Shown here: positions 23,766 to 34,784 of the stretch, one piece after another
Layout: every line of letters starts with the position of its first letter
Position numbering within the stretch: position 1 is the stretch's first letter
Source of the DNA: Allantophomopsis cytisporea
Lineage: Eukaryota > Ascomycota > Leotiomycetes > Phacidiales > Phacidiaceae
DNA length: 64,000 bases
Direction of reading: 5' to 3'
NCBI GenBank assembly: GCA_024752435.1
Contig: CP103037.1
Coordinates: forward strand, 2,294,001-2,358,000
Notes under the pieces: generated by a model
Databases searched by the model: none
Told to the model about the DNA's origin: nothing
Seen by the model: only the letters and a program-made list of their open reading frames with translations
Position numbers and translations under genes: made by a program

Positions 23766-25685
23766 ATGTCGCTCGCAAGACACGTAAGTTTTCGATCGAA
23801 CCTCATATCTCAAATTGAGATTTCCACCCCCCGGTCAGCCCCATTCTTGCGGCATGAACAAGCATCTGACAAACCCCCAAGGTTGATCCAGATGAGATCG
23901 TTTCGAAGCTCCATGATATGCATATGTCAGAGGCTGGGCAGAAGCATGTCCACACCCACGGCGGAACCTCGCACATAACTCCATACTCCACTAGATATGC
24001 GACCAAGACCGAAATCTCTAAATTCAAAATCCCTCACAAGGGCGCCCCAGCCGATGCTGTGCATCAGATGCTGAAGGATGAGCTGGATCTTGACGGCAGG
24101 CCGAACCTGAACCTGGCTAGTTTCGTCGGCACATACATGGAGACGCATGCAGAGCAGCTCATGTTTGAGAACATCAGCAAGAACATGAGTGATGCGGATG
24201 AATACCCGGCTAGTGAGTATAATCCAATGTCAATGCTAGTTGTTTTAATATGCGGAAGCGCGGCGACGATAAGACGTTCCATGGATTTGGGATTTGAGAA
24301 TTTCATGCTGATAGTCTGGGTTTAGTGATGCAGATGCATACCCGCTGTGTGTCAATCCTGTCCCACCTCTGGGGTGTTCAGAAGGGCGAGAAGGCGATTG
24401 GATCGGCAACAACCGGATCAAGTGAAGCTATCCATCTTGGTGGGTTGGCCATGAAACGCCGCTGGCAAGAGAAGAGACAAGCCGAGGGCAAGGATACCTC
24501 CAAGCCAAATATCATTATGGGTGCAAATGCACAAGTGGCCCTGGAGAAATTCGCGCGTTACTTCGAAGTCGAAGCACGCATTTTGAATGTCTCTGAGAAG
24601 AGCAACTACCGCTTGGATCCCGATCTGGTAAAGGAAAATATCGACGAGAACACCATTGGTGTATTTGTTATCCTGGGAAGTACCTACACTGGTCATTACG
24701 AGCCGGTAGAGGAGATTTCGAAAATCTTGGATGATTTTGAGGCCAAGACTGGAGTGGATATTCCAATACATGTGGATGCTGCCTCGGGAGGATTTATTGC
24801 ACCATTCACACACGCGCAGGCTGATGGCCAAAAATGGTAAGTATGCTCCGATGATCCCAGGAACCATTTCTAATTCTAAATAGGAACTTCGAACTCCCAC
24901 GTGTAAAGTCTATCAACACGTCAGGTCACAAGTTCGGACTTGTCTATGCAGGTGTAGGCTGGATCATCTGGCGAGACGAGTCATATCTGCCAAAGCATTT
25001 GGTATTCGAATTGCACTATCTTGGTGGTACCGAAGAGTCATATACACTCAACTTCAGTCGACCAGGAGCGCAAGTGATTGCGCAATACTATAATCTGATC
25101 CACTTAGGATTCGAAGGTTATCGCCAGATCATGGAGAACTGCTTGACCAATGCACGACTCCTCAGCAAATCTCTTGAGGCCACAGGATGGTACGAGTGTG
25201 TAAGCGATATCCATCGTCCCAAGGGCGAGCACAAGTTCAAGGGATCCAAGGAGGTTGCGTTCGGTAAAGACGACGAAACGTCCGCGGACTACAATGCCGG
25301 GCTGCCGGTGGTGGCCTTCAAGCTCAGCGACGAGTTTAAGAAGGAGTTCCCACATATCAAGCAAGATTCGGTGTCCAACCTCTTGCGCGCCAAGCAGTAC
25401 ATCATTCCCAACTATCCCCTCCCCCCTGGCGAGGAGAAGACCGAGATTTTGAGAGTTGTAGTCAGAGAATCTATGTCTTTCGATTTGCTTGATCGACTTA
25501 TTACCGATATCTGTGCGATCACACAGCAACTGATCGAGACAGACCCTGTCGACCTGTCGCCATATCAGGGCAAAGATACTAGCATTGAGAAGAAGCACTC
25601 TAGTGTCGGAAAGAGCCATAACAAGGGTCAAGGCAAGGGCGGAAGGAGACCAATGAGTGAAGGCGTCCATAGAACCGTCTGTTAA
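23766..25685 (+). CDS. Glutamate decarboxylase (PLP-dependent)
   Basis: Converts L-glutamate to GABA and CO2 in the cytosol, the entry step of the GABA shunt. Exons are 23766-23783, 23882-24212, 24326-24836 and 24884-25685; all phases join, giving 553 aa. The first exon holds only MSLARH and joins to VDPDEIVSKL, matching the usual fungal GAD start. Seen: GTSHITPYSTRYATKTE near residue 35, DGRPNLNLASFVGTYME, and the substrate/cofactor motif IGSATTGSSEAIHLGGLAMK. Also present are HVDAASGGFIAPF and the PLP lysine in SGHKFGLVYAGVGW (Lys303). The C-terminal 35 residues are basic and Gly/Lys/Ser-rich (KSHNKGQGKGGRR). No calmodulin site is obvious. The length is typical of fungal GADs. Very high similarity to the family makes the call firm. 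Confidence 0.96.
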
Positions 25686-27946
25686 TGGGGGATAGAAGGC
25701 TCGAAATATTGATCAAAAGAACTGATCCGAGATTGAAGGACTCAATGTAACCTTATGCCCACTGTGATATGTGAAATGAGTTCACCTTTTGTTACCACGG
25801 TAAATGAATCGCGCTACATATGCATTGACATACGCCACAGTGTGCTTATTAGTTTACATCTTCGGCAATCGATAAAGCGAGGTTGGTCTGCGGAACAGCT
25901 CGTAATATACGAAGTTAAGAAGCCTTTCTGATACTGGAATGGAGATCTGGACTAGTTGTTCTTGTACAAAATATCGCAAAAGCAAATTCAGTCAGAACCT
26001 CTTCCTACCAATGAGACATTCTAGACCGGCGACGTGATAGGGAATATCAGGAGATATTTCCGGTAACATTGTACATACAATCTCTGGCCAAGTGATTCGA
26101 CTTCAAACACTCTGCACTCTTTCATACATGCCCCACCCAAAACTTTTCTGTATGCAGGAGGACACTGATCATCTACATCTTGAGTCGAACTACTCAGCCA
26201 GAGACTTACTCTTCGAGCTTAGCGCACCTCTAACAACGTGCTGGGTGAAGGCCCCCATGTGTCCGTCCGAGATGAAACATGAATGTTGGCGCTGCCATGC
26301 GATTTGATGTTATTGAACATGGGTGTTGAACATGGATGTCGAATAGGGTATGTACAGGGTTTCAGGGTATTTATTACTCACCATCCATAATAATTGAGTC
26401 TAAAGTCCCGAAACGTTATCAATCATTAAAAGCACATAAGACTTTTCAATAACATAACTCATCAACTCAGAACCAACTACTTAGCAGGTGCAAAGCGGAT
26501 GAAAATCACATTCAAATCGGTATTATGGTCAACACGATGGCAAAGTTGAGCGCCTTCGCATAGAAATAACGTTTATTACCCTTGACTTGCTGCACAGCAC
26601 TCATGTCGGTTGGTCGATCAGTTGGTAAAGATCTACCAACCTATATTCTCCGAGGGAAACCAAGTACAGACAAATCGATCCTGGTTATGGGACTGTTGGG
26701 TAAAAGAGCATGGATGTGTTACCTTGCACCTACGGAATATGTCACACAGCAACTGGATGGTCCAGCGGAGAATACATAACCACATCGGCGTACGCGAAGT
26801 AGCTCGTGTAAGATGTTCTGCGGCATAAGGCGATGTTAATATGCTTGCAATGAGATGGGATAGGTTCATACATCTGTGATACAATGAATTTTGGAATCTG
26901 CAGCGTTTCTGTGTATCATTCTTGGGGACAAGACCGCACCTATGGACCAGATAATGTGTAATTCCTACAAATAAACTCAAACTGTTTATGTAGCTGACGT
27001 CCTTCAGGCTATATGCGGAATCTGATAATATGAATTGATATTACGAGGTTCCTGTTTGGACACAAGCGCACAACAGGTTATTCCGTTTGCAGGGCTAAAT
27101 CTATTGCGTACTTGTCGAACCTGGGGACAATGACAGGTCTGCCATGTTGTACATGTACATACATGTGCAGGCTCTCAGCAACGCACTACTGCGTAGTATA
27201 ATTAAATGTCCAAGGCGGTCGTATCAGTCATTACACCTACTCGTTCGTCGCAACAGTCCGATTGACCAAAACGTCGATTATGATCATGTATCCTCGAATT
27301 CTACCCATGAATAGTGTTAAGCTATCGGAAATGTTTCCGATACTGTTCTTAGGATAAGCTAGAGTTTTCTATGTCAAGATTTGTTTGTTATACGCAATGG
27401 CTCCTAACTCGAGCTGTAATCCGTAGCTTGGATGATGGTCGGTTGCTGAAGTGAAAATTCGAAACAATGCTTTAACGGGACTCACCGAATACATATCTGT
27501 ATGCAAGAATGTTACCTTAAGTACCAGAACCTGTGGTCGATTTATCTGCGCTTATGGCGATTCAGCGTCTCAGACCCTTCGACACCGTCCTTATGAATTT
27601 AAGACCCCCAGTCTCAATTGCCGAGATTGGGTTTGGCATTCGTATGTCGATACGGAGGCGCCGAATGAGGTACGCACGATGTAGCAAGGTATTGCTGCAA
27701 AGAGCACAGATCGATGTACTGCTGGCATAAGCCACGTGAGATATCCTAATCTTCATGCTCATAGTTCCTCCCATCGACTGCAGCAGTGTGACTATCTAGG
27801 ACGAGGCGCTGTACGCCCTTGCATAACCGTTGCTGAATACGGTGAACATGGATGAATACGACACCACGATACTCTATCCGCGGAGGCAGGACGAATGACC
27901 GATTAGCCAAGCCAAATAGACAGACACAGTACATTGATTCATACTT

Positions 27947-27972
27947 CGTACTCCGTACTCCGTACTCCGTAC
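27947..27972. repeat. (CGTACTC)n 7-nt tandem repeat
   Basis: Three full units plus a partial unit of CGTACTC. Single copies of the same word or its complement (GTACGGAGTAC-like) are scattered in other intergenic parts, for example near 498-508 and 4178-4189. Confidence 0.8.
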
Positions 27973-29770
27973 TTTTTGCACGGATGGTACTCCAGATAGT
28001 ATGTACATATCTGCAGACATGGACAGCTGTTGCAATCAAGGCAGTATTGTAGGACTTGATACTTAGTGGTACTGTTCCATGTGAGCTCTCACCTCAACCT
28101 TAACCATGCAATCGTGCAGAGCGGAAGTCGGACCGTGGGTCCTCGGGGAGGATAAAGAAGTCGGGGATGATTGCTGGTAGCGACGAGGGCCACGGGTTCC
28201 TATGATATAACGCTACGACAGAAACGAATATTAAAGTAGTTGCTTTGTGTAGTTCCGATTCCTAGACCTCGTTGAAGGCCCGTGCGTAAGGCCCGTTGGA
28301 TCGGAAGCCAAGGCAGCGTGGCACGCCTAGCTCACCCATTCATTTCTCAGCTTGCTTTGTTAGAACGGAGTTGCATAATAACATGATCGTTTCCAGGATT
28401 CCCATCATAATAATGGCCGCATAATATCACGGGGATCTTTAGAGTTGACATGTATGATCAAGATACATATACATATCAATATACATGTACGACAGACAGG
28501 ATGTTCTTAGCGCTTCGATCCACAGATTGGGTTTCTGGGCCTTGGACCCAGAGTCTTGAATCGCAAGGGTACTCTGGCATCGTAATCGCATGAATGAGAG
28601 TTGTAGTCGGCTGTCCCATCCATTTCTTACCAAGGGGAGAGAGGCCAATGAAGCCTTAATAGCTAAGATACTCTCCGGGCAGTTCGACCGAGTTTTCTGT
28701 AACAAAATATCTGCGAGCAGAGAGAACTCAAATTGTGATGTCACTGTCGGGTTTCATTATGAAGCAGAGGACTCCAAGAGGCAATCAATCAAGGTATTGT
28801 CATGATCGCCTATAACATTCGCGTGAGCTTAGAGTAGCAGTATGAGATCTGTTTATCAAGAGGATTGGTTGGTGCGCTGAACCCATGCTGGGTTCTCGAT
28901 GTGGATGCCATGTCTGTTGATGTGATCTCCCCAGCTGGAGATACCTCCAAGCTATAAGACAACTGTCAGCGGGTTTGCATTAACTATGTTGGATTCGAGT
29001 GAAGTGCCGCAGATACATGCATATAGTCATAATTGATCTCTGTGCTCCGAGAAGTGAGTTTTAAAGGCTGAAATGCAGGTCATGCTAAGTAATCAAACGA
29101 TTGAATGGATATGCAACAGGAACGATACGGTTGCAGTGACCACTGACAACAATCGATATGCATGTCTTCCATATCCTCTCCAAGCAAGGCAAGCTGAGGC
29201 AAGGTGGACCAGACGCAGGAAAAAAGAGAAGATGTTGGTGAGAGACTGAAAAGGAAAGACAATCAAAATACTACTTGTCGGTACACAAATCGTATAGCCT
29301 AGGCCACGTGTAGTTGGTAGGTATAATATTGCCCCCTCTATGGATGATTGTAGTCCACAGGGTAACATTGACGGAATACATACATACATAGATATTTGAT
29401 GTACGTACGTATTCTATTAGGAACACAGATCTGAAATCCCTGCTGCATACAAGATTTCACACTGATGCAGCCAACAGCATTGTGTATAACATCGCCAAAG
29501 ACCGAGAAGAGATGGATGTTGTGCAAAGTCAGCCTTGCCTGCTGCTGCGACGTTTTTGTGGAGATTCTGAGAAATGTTGACTATTGAGGTGCAAGACACA
29601 ATTGGGTCAAGGACAGAGCAGACATAGAGAAGCTTGCGAGTTGCTGCTTGCTTCCTTTGGACTAGGCTCATGGACTAAAGGAGTTTGGCTGGTACCCTTC
29701 CCGGAGTCCATGATCGCATCACTAACTCTAAGACCCCCCCATAAGATCACAACACCAAAGATAAAAAAAA

Positions 29771-29780
29771 ATATAAAAGG
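29771..29780 (+). promoter_or_regulatory. Possible TATA box of cry-DASH
   Basis: ATATAAAAGG followed by pyrimidine-rich DNA lies about 300 bases upstream of the ATG at 30082. A second TATATAT lies at about 30024. Either could set the start; no light-response element was identified with confidence. Confidence 0.4.
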
Positions 29781-30081
29781 TGATTTGCCTTTTCCATACA
29801 CTATATTCATAAATATTTCCCATTGCATAGTTATTATCATATTTTTCAGCATATTCCATCCGGCCAGAATCACGTCAAAACATCGCCTAAAGGCACACAT
29901 CTTGTCTTTTTCCCTTTATCACTAGGAGGCTATCGCCACTATCCTTGTCTTTATACTTCTTCCCAAAAGCATTTATACCCCTTGGTTCCTCCAGAGAAGC
30001 CACGACTATCAACTGAGAGCTCTTATATATCTATATCATAGGTCTCAAGAACTCTTCAACGTCCTTCTAGAAGAAACGTCC

Positions 30082-32145
30082 ATGCTTCGAGCATTTCCAC
30101 GCCTCTTGCATAGTCGTACAATCTCAAATACTATTCATACCTCAGCTTCTGCTGCATCTTCTAAGATGTCGGATACAAGGACTCTTATATATTTGATGCG
30201 CCGTGACTTGCGCGTCGCAGACAACCCTATCTTCCATACACTTTCAAATTCGAAGCACGACTTTACCCATCTTCTTCCTGTCTTTGTTTTTCCTGCGCAG
30301 CAAGTGGAGATCTCTGGCTTTCTGGAACAAGGAAAGAGGAGCCCATACCCTGAAGCTCGTAGTCAAACTGGACGATTCTGGAGATGCGGACCAATGAGGG
30401 CAAAGTTCCTGGCCGAAAGTGTATGGGATTTGAAGAGTCATTTAGAGGAAGTGGATAGTGGACTGAGCATCAGGGTGGGTATGGTAGGTGACACTATCCA
30501 GCAACTAGTCGAAGAGCTTGGTGAAGATAAAGTCAGTGCTGTGTGGATGACTGGTGAGGAAGGCGTGGAAGAACGTAGAGAGGAGAGGGACGTGAAAAGA
30601 ATCTGCAGAAGCGCGAGTGTGGACTTCAAGCTGTGGATTGATGAGAAATATTACATTGATGAGTATGTGGCGAGTGCTTTTAAAGCCTCAACCAATTCCC
30701 ATTTCCCTCCATACATCTTTACTTACGTATCTAGTCGAGACGTACCTTTTATCAGTCCGTCTGAACTTCCAGATGTCTTCACGACTTACCGGAAAACAGT
30801 AGAACCTCTCCGCGATGCGCCGCGAGAAGTCCTCCCTATCTCACCAAAAGGCTCTTTGCCACCCCTACCGTCCAGAATTCCGAGCCAACAAAGCCCTTTC
30901 TTCATCCCAGACACATATGATGCTCTTGAACGTGCACTATGTGACCCTGTACAGGATATGGGTGTCAAGGATCCTCCGGAGTACCCAGAGGGCACCAAAT
31001 CCGCGCATCCTTTCCAAGGAGGTGCTAAAAATGGCCACGAGCGTATTTTCCACCTAATAGAGAACGGTTTGATGACAAGTTATAAGTCCACAAGGAACGG
31101 CCTCCTTGGTTTGGACTATTCAACAAAGATTTCGGCATGGCTTGCAATCGGCTGTATAACATCACGCCAAGTGCAAGAAGCCCTCTTAAATTTCGAGGAA
31201 GGCAGGACTCCTCTCGGAAAGAACGCTACAGGTTATGGTGAGGGCGAGAATGAGGGCACAAAAGCCGTGCGATTTGAGCTGCTGTGGAGAGACTACATGC
31301 GCCTCTGTACTCGCAAATTTGGACCCAAACTCTTCCGTGTTAGCGGATTTCGTGAGGATTACTCGCATGTATGGAAAACACCTCAAAGTCCAGCTATAGT
31401 CAACGGCAATGGTCCCCCATCTGGTGAAGTAGACCTAAACACGCAGATAGAACGCATCTTAAATGGCACATCTGGAATGGGCTTTATCGATGCTTCGCAG
31501 CGGGAACTATATCACACAGGCTATACATCTAACCGCGCCCGTCAGAACGTAGCATCTTTCATGGCAAAGCACCTCAACATTGACTGGCGCATTGGTGCCG
31601 AATGGTATGAGTGCTGCCTCGTTGACTATGACCTCTCCTCCAATTGGGGGAACTGGCAATACGTTGCTGGAGTGGGCAATGATCCCCGTGGCGAGGCGCG
31701 CGTCTTCAATCCAGTCAAACAGGCCTATGACTATGATCCTAACGGCGAGTATGTCCGAGCTTGGGTACCGGAGCTGAGGAATGTCGAGAATTTACAGGAG
31801 ATCTTCCAGCCGTGGAATATGGCAGAAGCTCGCCGCAAAGAACTCGGCCTCGATGGGACGAGCATGGTTGAGAAACCGCTTAAGAGAATTGATTTCACCG
31901 TTGGCAAGAGAGTTAAGCACCCTGGCGGAGGCACTTATGGAGGGAGCAGTCGGGGGAAGGCAAATGGCGAGTTCAAAGGCCGCGGCGGTGGTAATGGAGG
32001 TAGTGGAGGAGAAAAGGGAAGGGGATCATGGGGTAAGAGAGGAGGATTTGCAGGGAGAGCAACAAATCGCGGAAGAGGAGGCGGAGGTAGAGAGCTCAGG
32101 ACCGGTATGATGGAAAAATTCATGCAGGACAGTTATGAGACTTAG
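30082..32145 (+). CDS. Cryptochrome DASH (photolyase/cryptochrome family) with RGG tail
   Basis: Blue-light/UV-A flavoprotein; cry-DASH proteins bind FAD and a folate antenna and can repair cyclobutane dimers in single-stranded DNA (family knowledge). This is a single uninterrupted frame of 687 aa. The photolyase N-domain begins at about residue 34 (RTLIYLMRRDLRVADNP, DFTHLLPVFVFP). The FAD-binding domain shows the DASH-like blocks HPFQGGAKNGHERI, GLDYSTKISAWLAIGCITSRQV, RFELLWRDYMRL, DASQRELYHTGYTSNRARQN and LVDYDLSSNWGNWQYVAG. Residues from about 615 on form a Gly/Arg-rich tail (GRGGGNGG, RGRGGGGR), likely RNA-binding. Residues 1-28 are Arg/Ser-rich without acids, like a mitochondrial presequence. 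A second ATG at 30166 (MSDTRTLIY) could give a form without it. The call is firm; targeting is inference. Confidence 0.95.
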   Translation: MLRAFPRLLHSRTISNTIHTSASAASSKMSDTRTLIYLMRRDLRVADNPIFHTLSNSKHDFTHLLPVFVFPAQQVEISGFLEQGKRSPYPEARSQTGRFWRCGPMRAKFLAESVWDLKSHLEEVDSGLSIRVGMVGDTIQQLVEELGEDKVSAVWMTGEEGVEERREERDVKRICRSASVDFKLWIDEKYYIDEYVASAFKASTNSHFPPYIFTYVSSRDVPFISPSELPDVFTTYRKTVEPLRDAPREVLPISPKGSLPPLPSRIPSQQSPFFIPDTYDALERALCDPVQDMGVKDPPEYPEGTKSAHPFQGGAKNGHERIFHLIENGLMTSYKSTRNGLLGLDYSTKISAWLAIGCITSRQVQEALLNFEEGRTPLGKNATGYGEGENEGTKAVRFELLWRDYMRLCTRKFGPKLFRVSGFREDYSHVWKTPQSPAIVNGNGPPSGEVDLNTQIERILNGTSGMGFIDASQRELYHTGYTSNRARQNVASFMAKHLNIDWRIGAEWYECCLVDYDLSSNWGNWQYVAGVGNDPRGEARVFNPVKQAYDYDPNGEYVRAWVPELRNVENLQEIFQPWNMAEARRKELGLDGTSMVEKPLKRIDFTVGKRVKHPGGGTYGGSSRGKANGEFKGRGGGNGGSGGEKGRGSWGKRGGFAGRATNRGRGGGGRELRTGMMEKFMQDSYET

Positions 32146-32695
32146 ACCGAAGAGCCCTTACATTGATACACTAACATTTTATGGGTTGGTGGTTGCGTTG
32201 ACGCCATAGATTTTGAAAGTTTACTAGCGAAGCATTGTCCTTTAGAGATGATAATGGCTACAAATGTGTTCTTGCTCGACTGCTGAGGACCATCTGATTC
32301 GCCAACACCAGGCTTACCAAGTGATACCCTTTCTACAGACACTTGTTAACTTATTCCAAGTATCAAATCTTCATCGTAATAATTACAGATGGTATTTCTG
32401 ATATTTCCATGATTGTTCAATGTGCCGTGATTCGCTATGCTGAGTCTCCATCGGCGATACTGGCCAATTACAGTCCATGGTTCAACGGTCGGCGGACGCC
32501 GTCTTACGCATTAGGCAACAAGAAATGCTCAAAGATGCGTGACTCATTAGACACTGAAGACTTGAAAGTGAAGACTTCTTCACTTTTCATCGACGATAAA
32601 TAAAATTCCAAACTCATTTCTGCAATTTTGGAATTGTTTTAGACGTCCTTGAAGGGACACTCAATACAGTGGAATCTGTGTGGCAATTCGCGAAT
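32146..32695. other. Short intergenic spacer before the triple-GNAT gene
   Basis: 550 bases between the cry-DASH stop and the ATG at 32696. It must hold the cry-DASH 3' end and the promoter of the next gene. Nothing specific was recognised. Confidence 0.55.
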
Positions 32696-34784
32696 ATGGC
32701 AGAACTTCAAGTATATACAATTGAGACTGAGAGATTGTTCTTGCAGCAATTGAGCGCCGAGGAACACCTTGATGATTATCATACGCTATGGGCGAGTCCT
32801 GAAGCTGTTCAGTGGTCGTATGTTACCTATTTTGTCATTCCCTTCATCCTGCTCTTAAAAGTGGCCGCTTCTAATCATGGGGAAAATTCTGAATTTTGAA
32901 GCTCGTAAAACTCAAGCCAACGGTTATCTCAAGTTGCAAATGTAACATTTCAGGATTCGAAACTGACTTACCATAGATCATCCCATCCACAAACCACTTT
33001 GGAAGAAAGCAAGAAGTGGATGTCCGAGGAGACCAAAGCTTTCAATCCAAAAGTTGAGAACTTTGCTATTCTTCTGAAAGACTTCAGGAATGGAAAGGGA
33101 GGATTGAGAATGATTGGTAAGGTCGGTATCTTCCATTTCCCAGCTGAGATATCATGGATGTTACATCCTGATTTTTGGGGTAAGGGGTTTGCATGTGAAG
33201 CTGTCAAAGGGTATTTGGAATGGTACTGGAACAGTGAAGGTATATAGATATTCTTTACCCGTGACGAATAGTAATACTGACCGATGTAGCCTCAAGTGAT
33301 GTCTTTAGTATCGTAGCAGATATCGACCGTGAAAACATAGCGTCCATTCGCATCGCAGAAAAAAATGGCTTTGAAATGGAGAAGGTCCTGAAAGACGCTT
33401 ATACCACCGCGAGCAAAGGCCTTCGAGATCTGATAGTCTATCGACTTTTGCGGCCCAAACTTTACGTTGCCGAGACAAACCGACTCTATCTTCAAGAAAT
33501 GAGCATCGAGAAGCACCTCCCAGAAATCCATGCTTGGCACTCTCTACCCGATGGCATGAAATTCTCGTAAGTTGTTCCTCGAGAAACTCTTCATTTGCCC
33601 AATTCTAAAGACGTCAGATCTCACAAGCCCCCAACTTGTCTGGAAGACACGAGAGTATTGATGCATAAACAAACGAGAATATCAGACATCCGGATCGAAA
33701 GCTATGTCATCCTTTTGAAACCCGTCGTGCGCGGTGACAAGCCAGAGCTTGTGGGTAGGATAGGGATATCCCGTTTCCCTGCTGAAGTAGGCTACAAGAT
33801 CATCCCAAAGCATCAAGGCAAAGGTTATATCTCTGAGGCAATACCAGCATTCCTAGAGCACTTCTGGAGTTTGAAGTCTACAAAGAACATCGGTGAAGTG
33901 TTGGCGGGAATCGAGCCTAGGAACGAGCCCAGTAAGAAGTCTGTGATAAAAGCAGGCTTTCAGTATAAAGAAATGACTACAATTCAGATGCATGATGGAC
34001 CTAGGCGGCTTGAGGTATGGGTCATTAAGAGGCCGCAGTGGAGGGCAGAGAGCGAACGGTTGGTGTTTGAGGAGATTGATGTCGAGAAGCATTTACAAGG
34101 TGCAATGGATATGTGGAAGGAAGAGCGGCACTTTGAACATTTGTGAGTGGTTACTTGAACAGCCTCAGTACGTAAACACTGATGTACTACACAGGGGAAT
34201 GGCTAAACCATGTAAAACTCTGGAAGATGCGAGGAAGATGTTGGTTCATAGGTCTAAAACTGTCGATCAGCCGCATATTCGTAATCTCGCCATCCTTCTC
34301 AAACCTTCAGAGCCTTTGACCGAGCCTAAAATGATTGGTATCGTGGGAACACCGCGTTGGCCAGCTGGTCTTTGGACGCACCTCCAAGCCGGTAAGACAA
34401 TGGAGACATATCATGCGAAAGGGGACCTTGATGCCCCTGAGATGGGTTATGGCCTCAATGTGAACTACTGGGGGAAAGGATATGCTAGTGAAGCTGTCGG
34501 GGCATATTTGAAGTACTTTTGGAGTCTCACAGGTATGTGCAAGGTGTTGTTCGGTGGTATTGAGGAGTACGTTACTTGAGATCGGAGTTGAGAAGACTGA
34601 CAAAGGTATAGATAATCACCATCAGCAGATCAATAGGATTGTGGCATGGATAGATGCTCCGAATGTTGCCAGTCGAAGGGTGCTGGAAAAAAATGGCTTC
34701 AAGAAGGAGAGAGACATAAGACTCATTGAGGATTGGAGCCCAATACCTGTCGATCTTACCATATTCGAAATTCATAGACCGTAG
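32696..34784 (+). CDS. Protein with three tandem GNAT acetyltransferase domains
   Basis: GNAT (RimJ/RimL-like, Acetyltransf_3 type) N-acetyltransferase repeated three times in one chain; the substrate is unknown. Exons are 32696-32817, 32977-33239, 33290-33566, 33618-34142, 34195-34532 and 34612-34784; all phases agree, giving 565 aa. Repeat 1 is about residues 8-182, repeat 2 about 186-360 and repeat 3 about 362-565. Each starts with TERLFLQQL, TNRLYLQEM or SERLVFEEI. Each has the acetyl-CoA loop: HPDFWGKGFACEAV, IPKHQGKGYISEAI and NVNYWGKGYASEAV. Each ends with a C-terminal motif: ENIASIRIAEKNGF, NEPSKKSVIKAGF and NVASRRVLEKNGF. Introns 1, 3 and 4 are all phase 2 at equivalent positions (codons 41, 221 and 396). 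Introns 2 and 5 are both phase 1 right after the FWSL-like helix. This points to internal duplication of an exon unit. Repeat 2 keeps QGKG but has the weakest consensus. Confidence 0.88.

Larger units (their letters stand above)
25686..30081. other. 4.4 kb gene-poor gap
   Basis: No protein-like frame or splice-joined gene was found on either strand. It contains the 7-nt repeat at 27947-27972. The last 330 bases hold the cry-DASH promoter and leader. Confidence 0.55.

Noticed and set aside
26092..27730. Several 60-115 codon frames in the gap after gad, and possible tRNA-like words
   Set aside because: No domain signatures; no sequence with both tRNA A-box and B-box consensus and a foldable cloverleaf was found.
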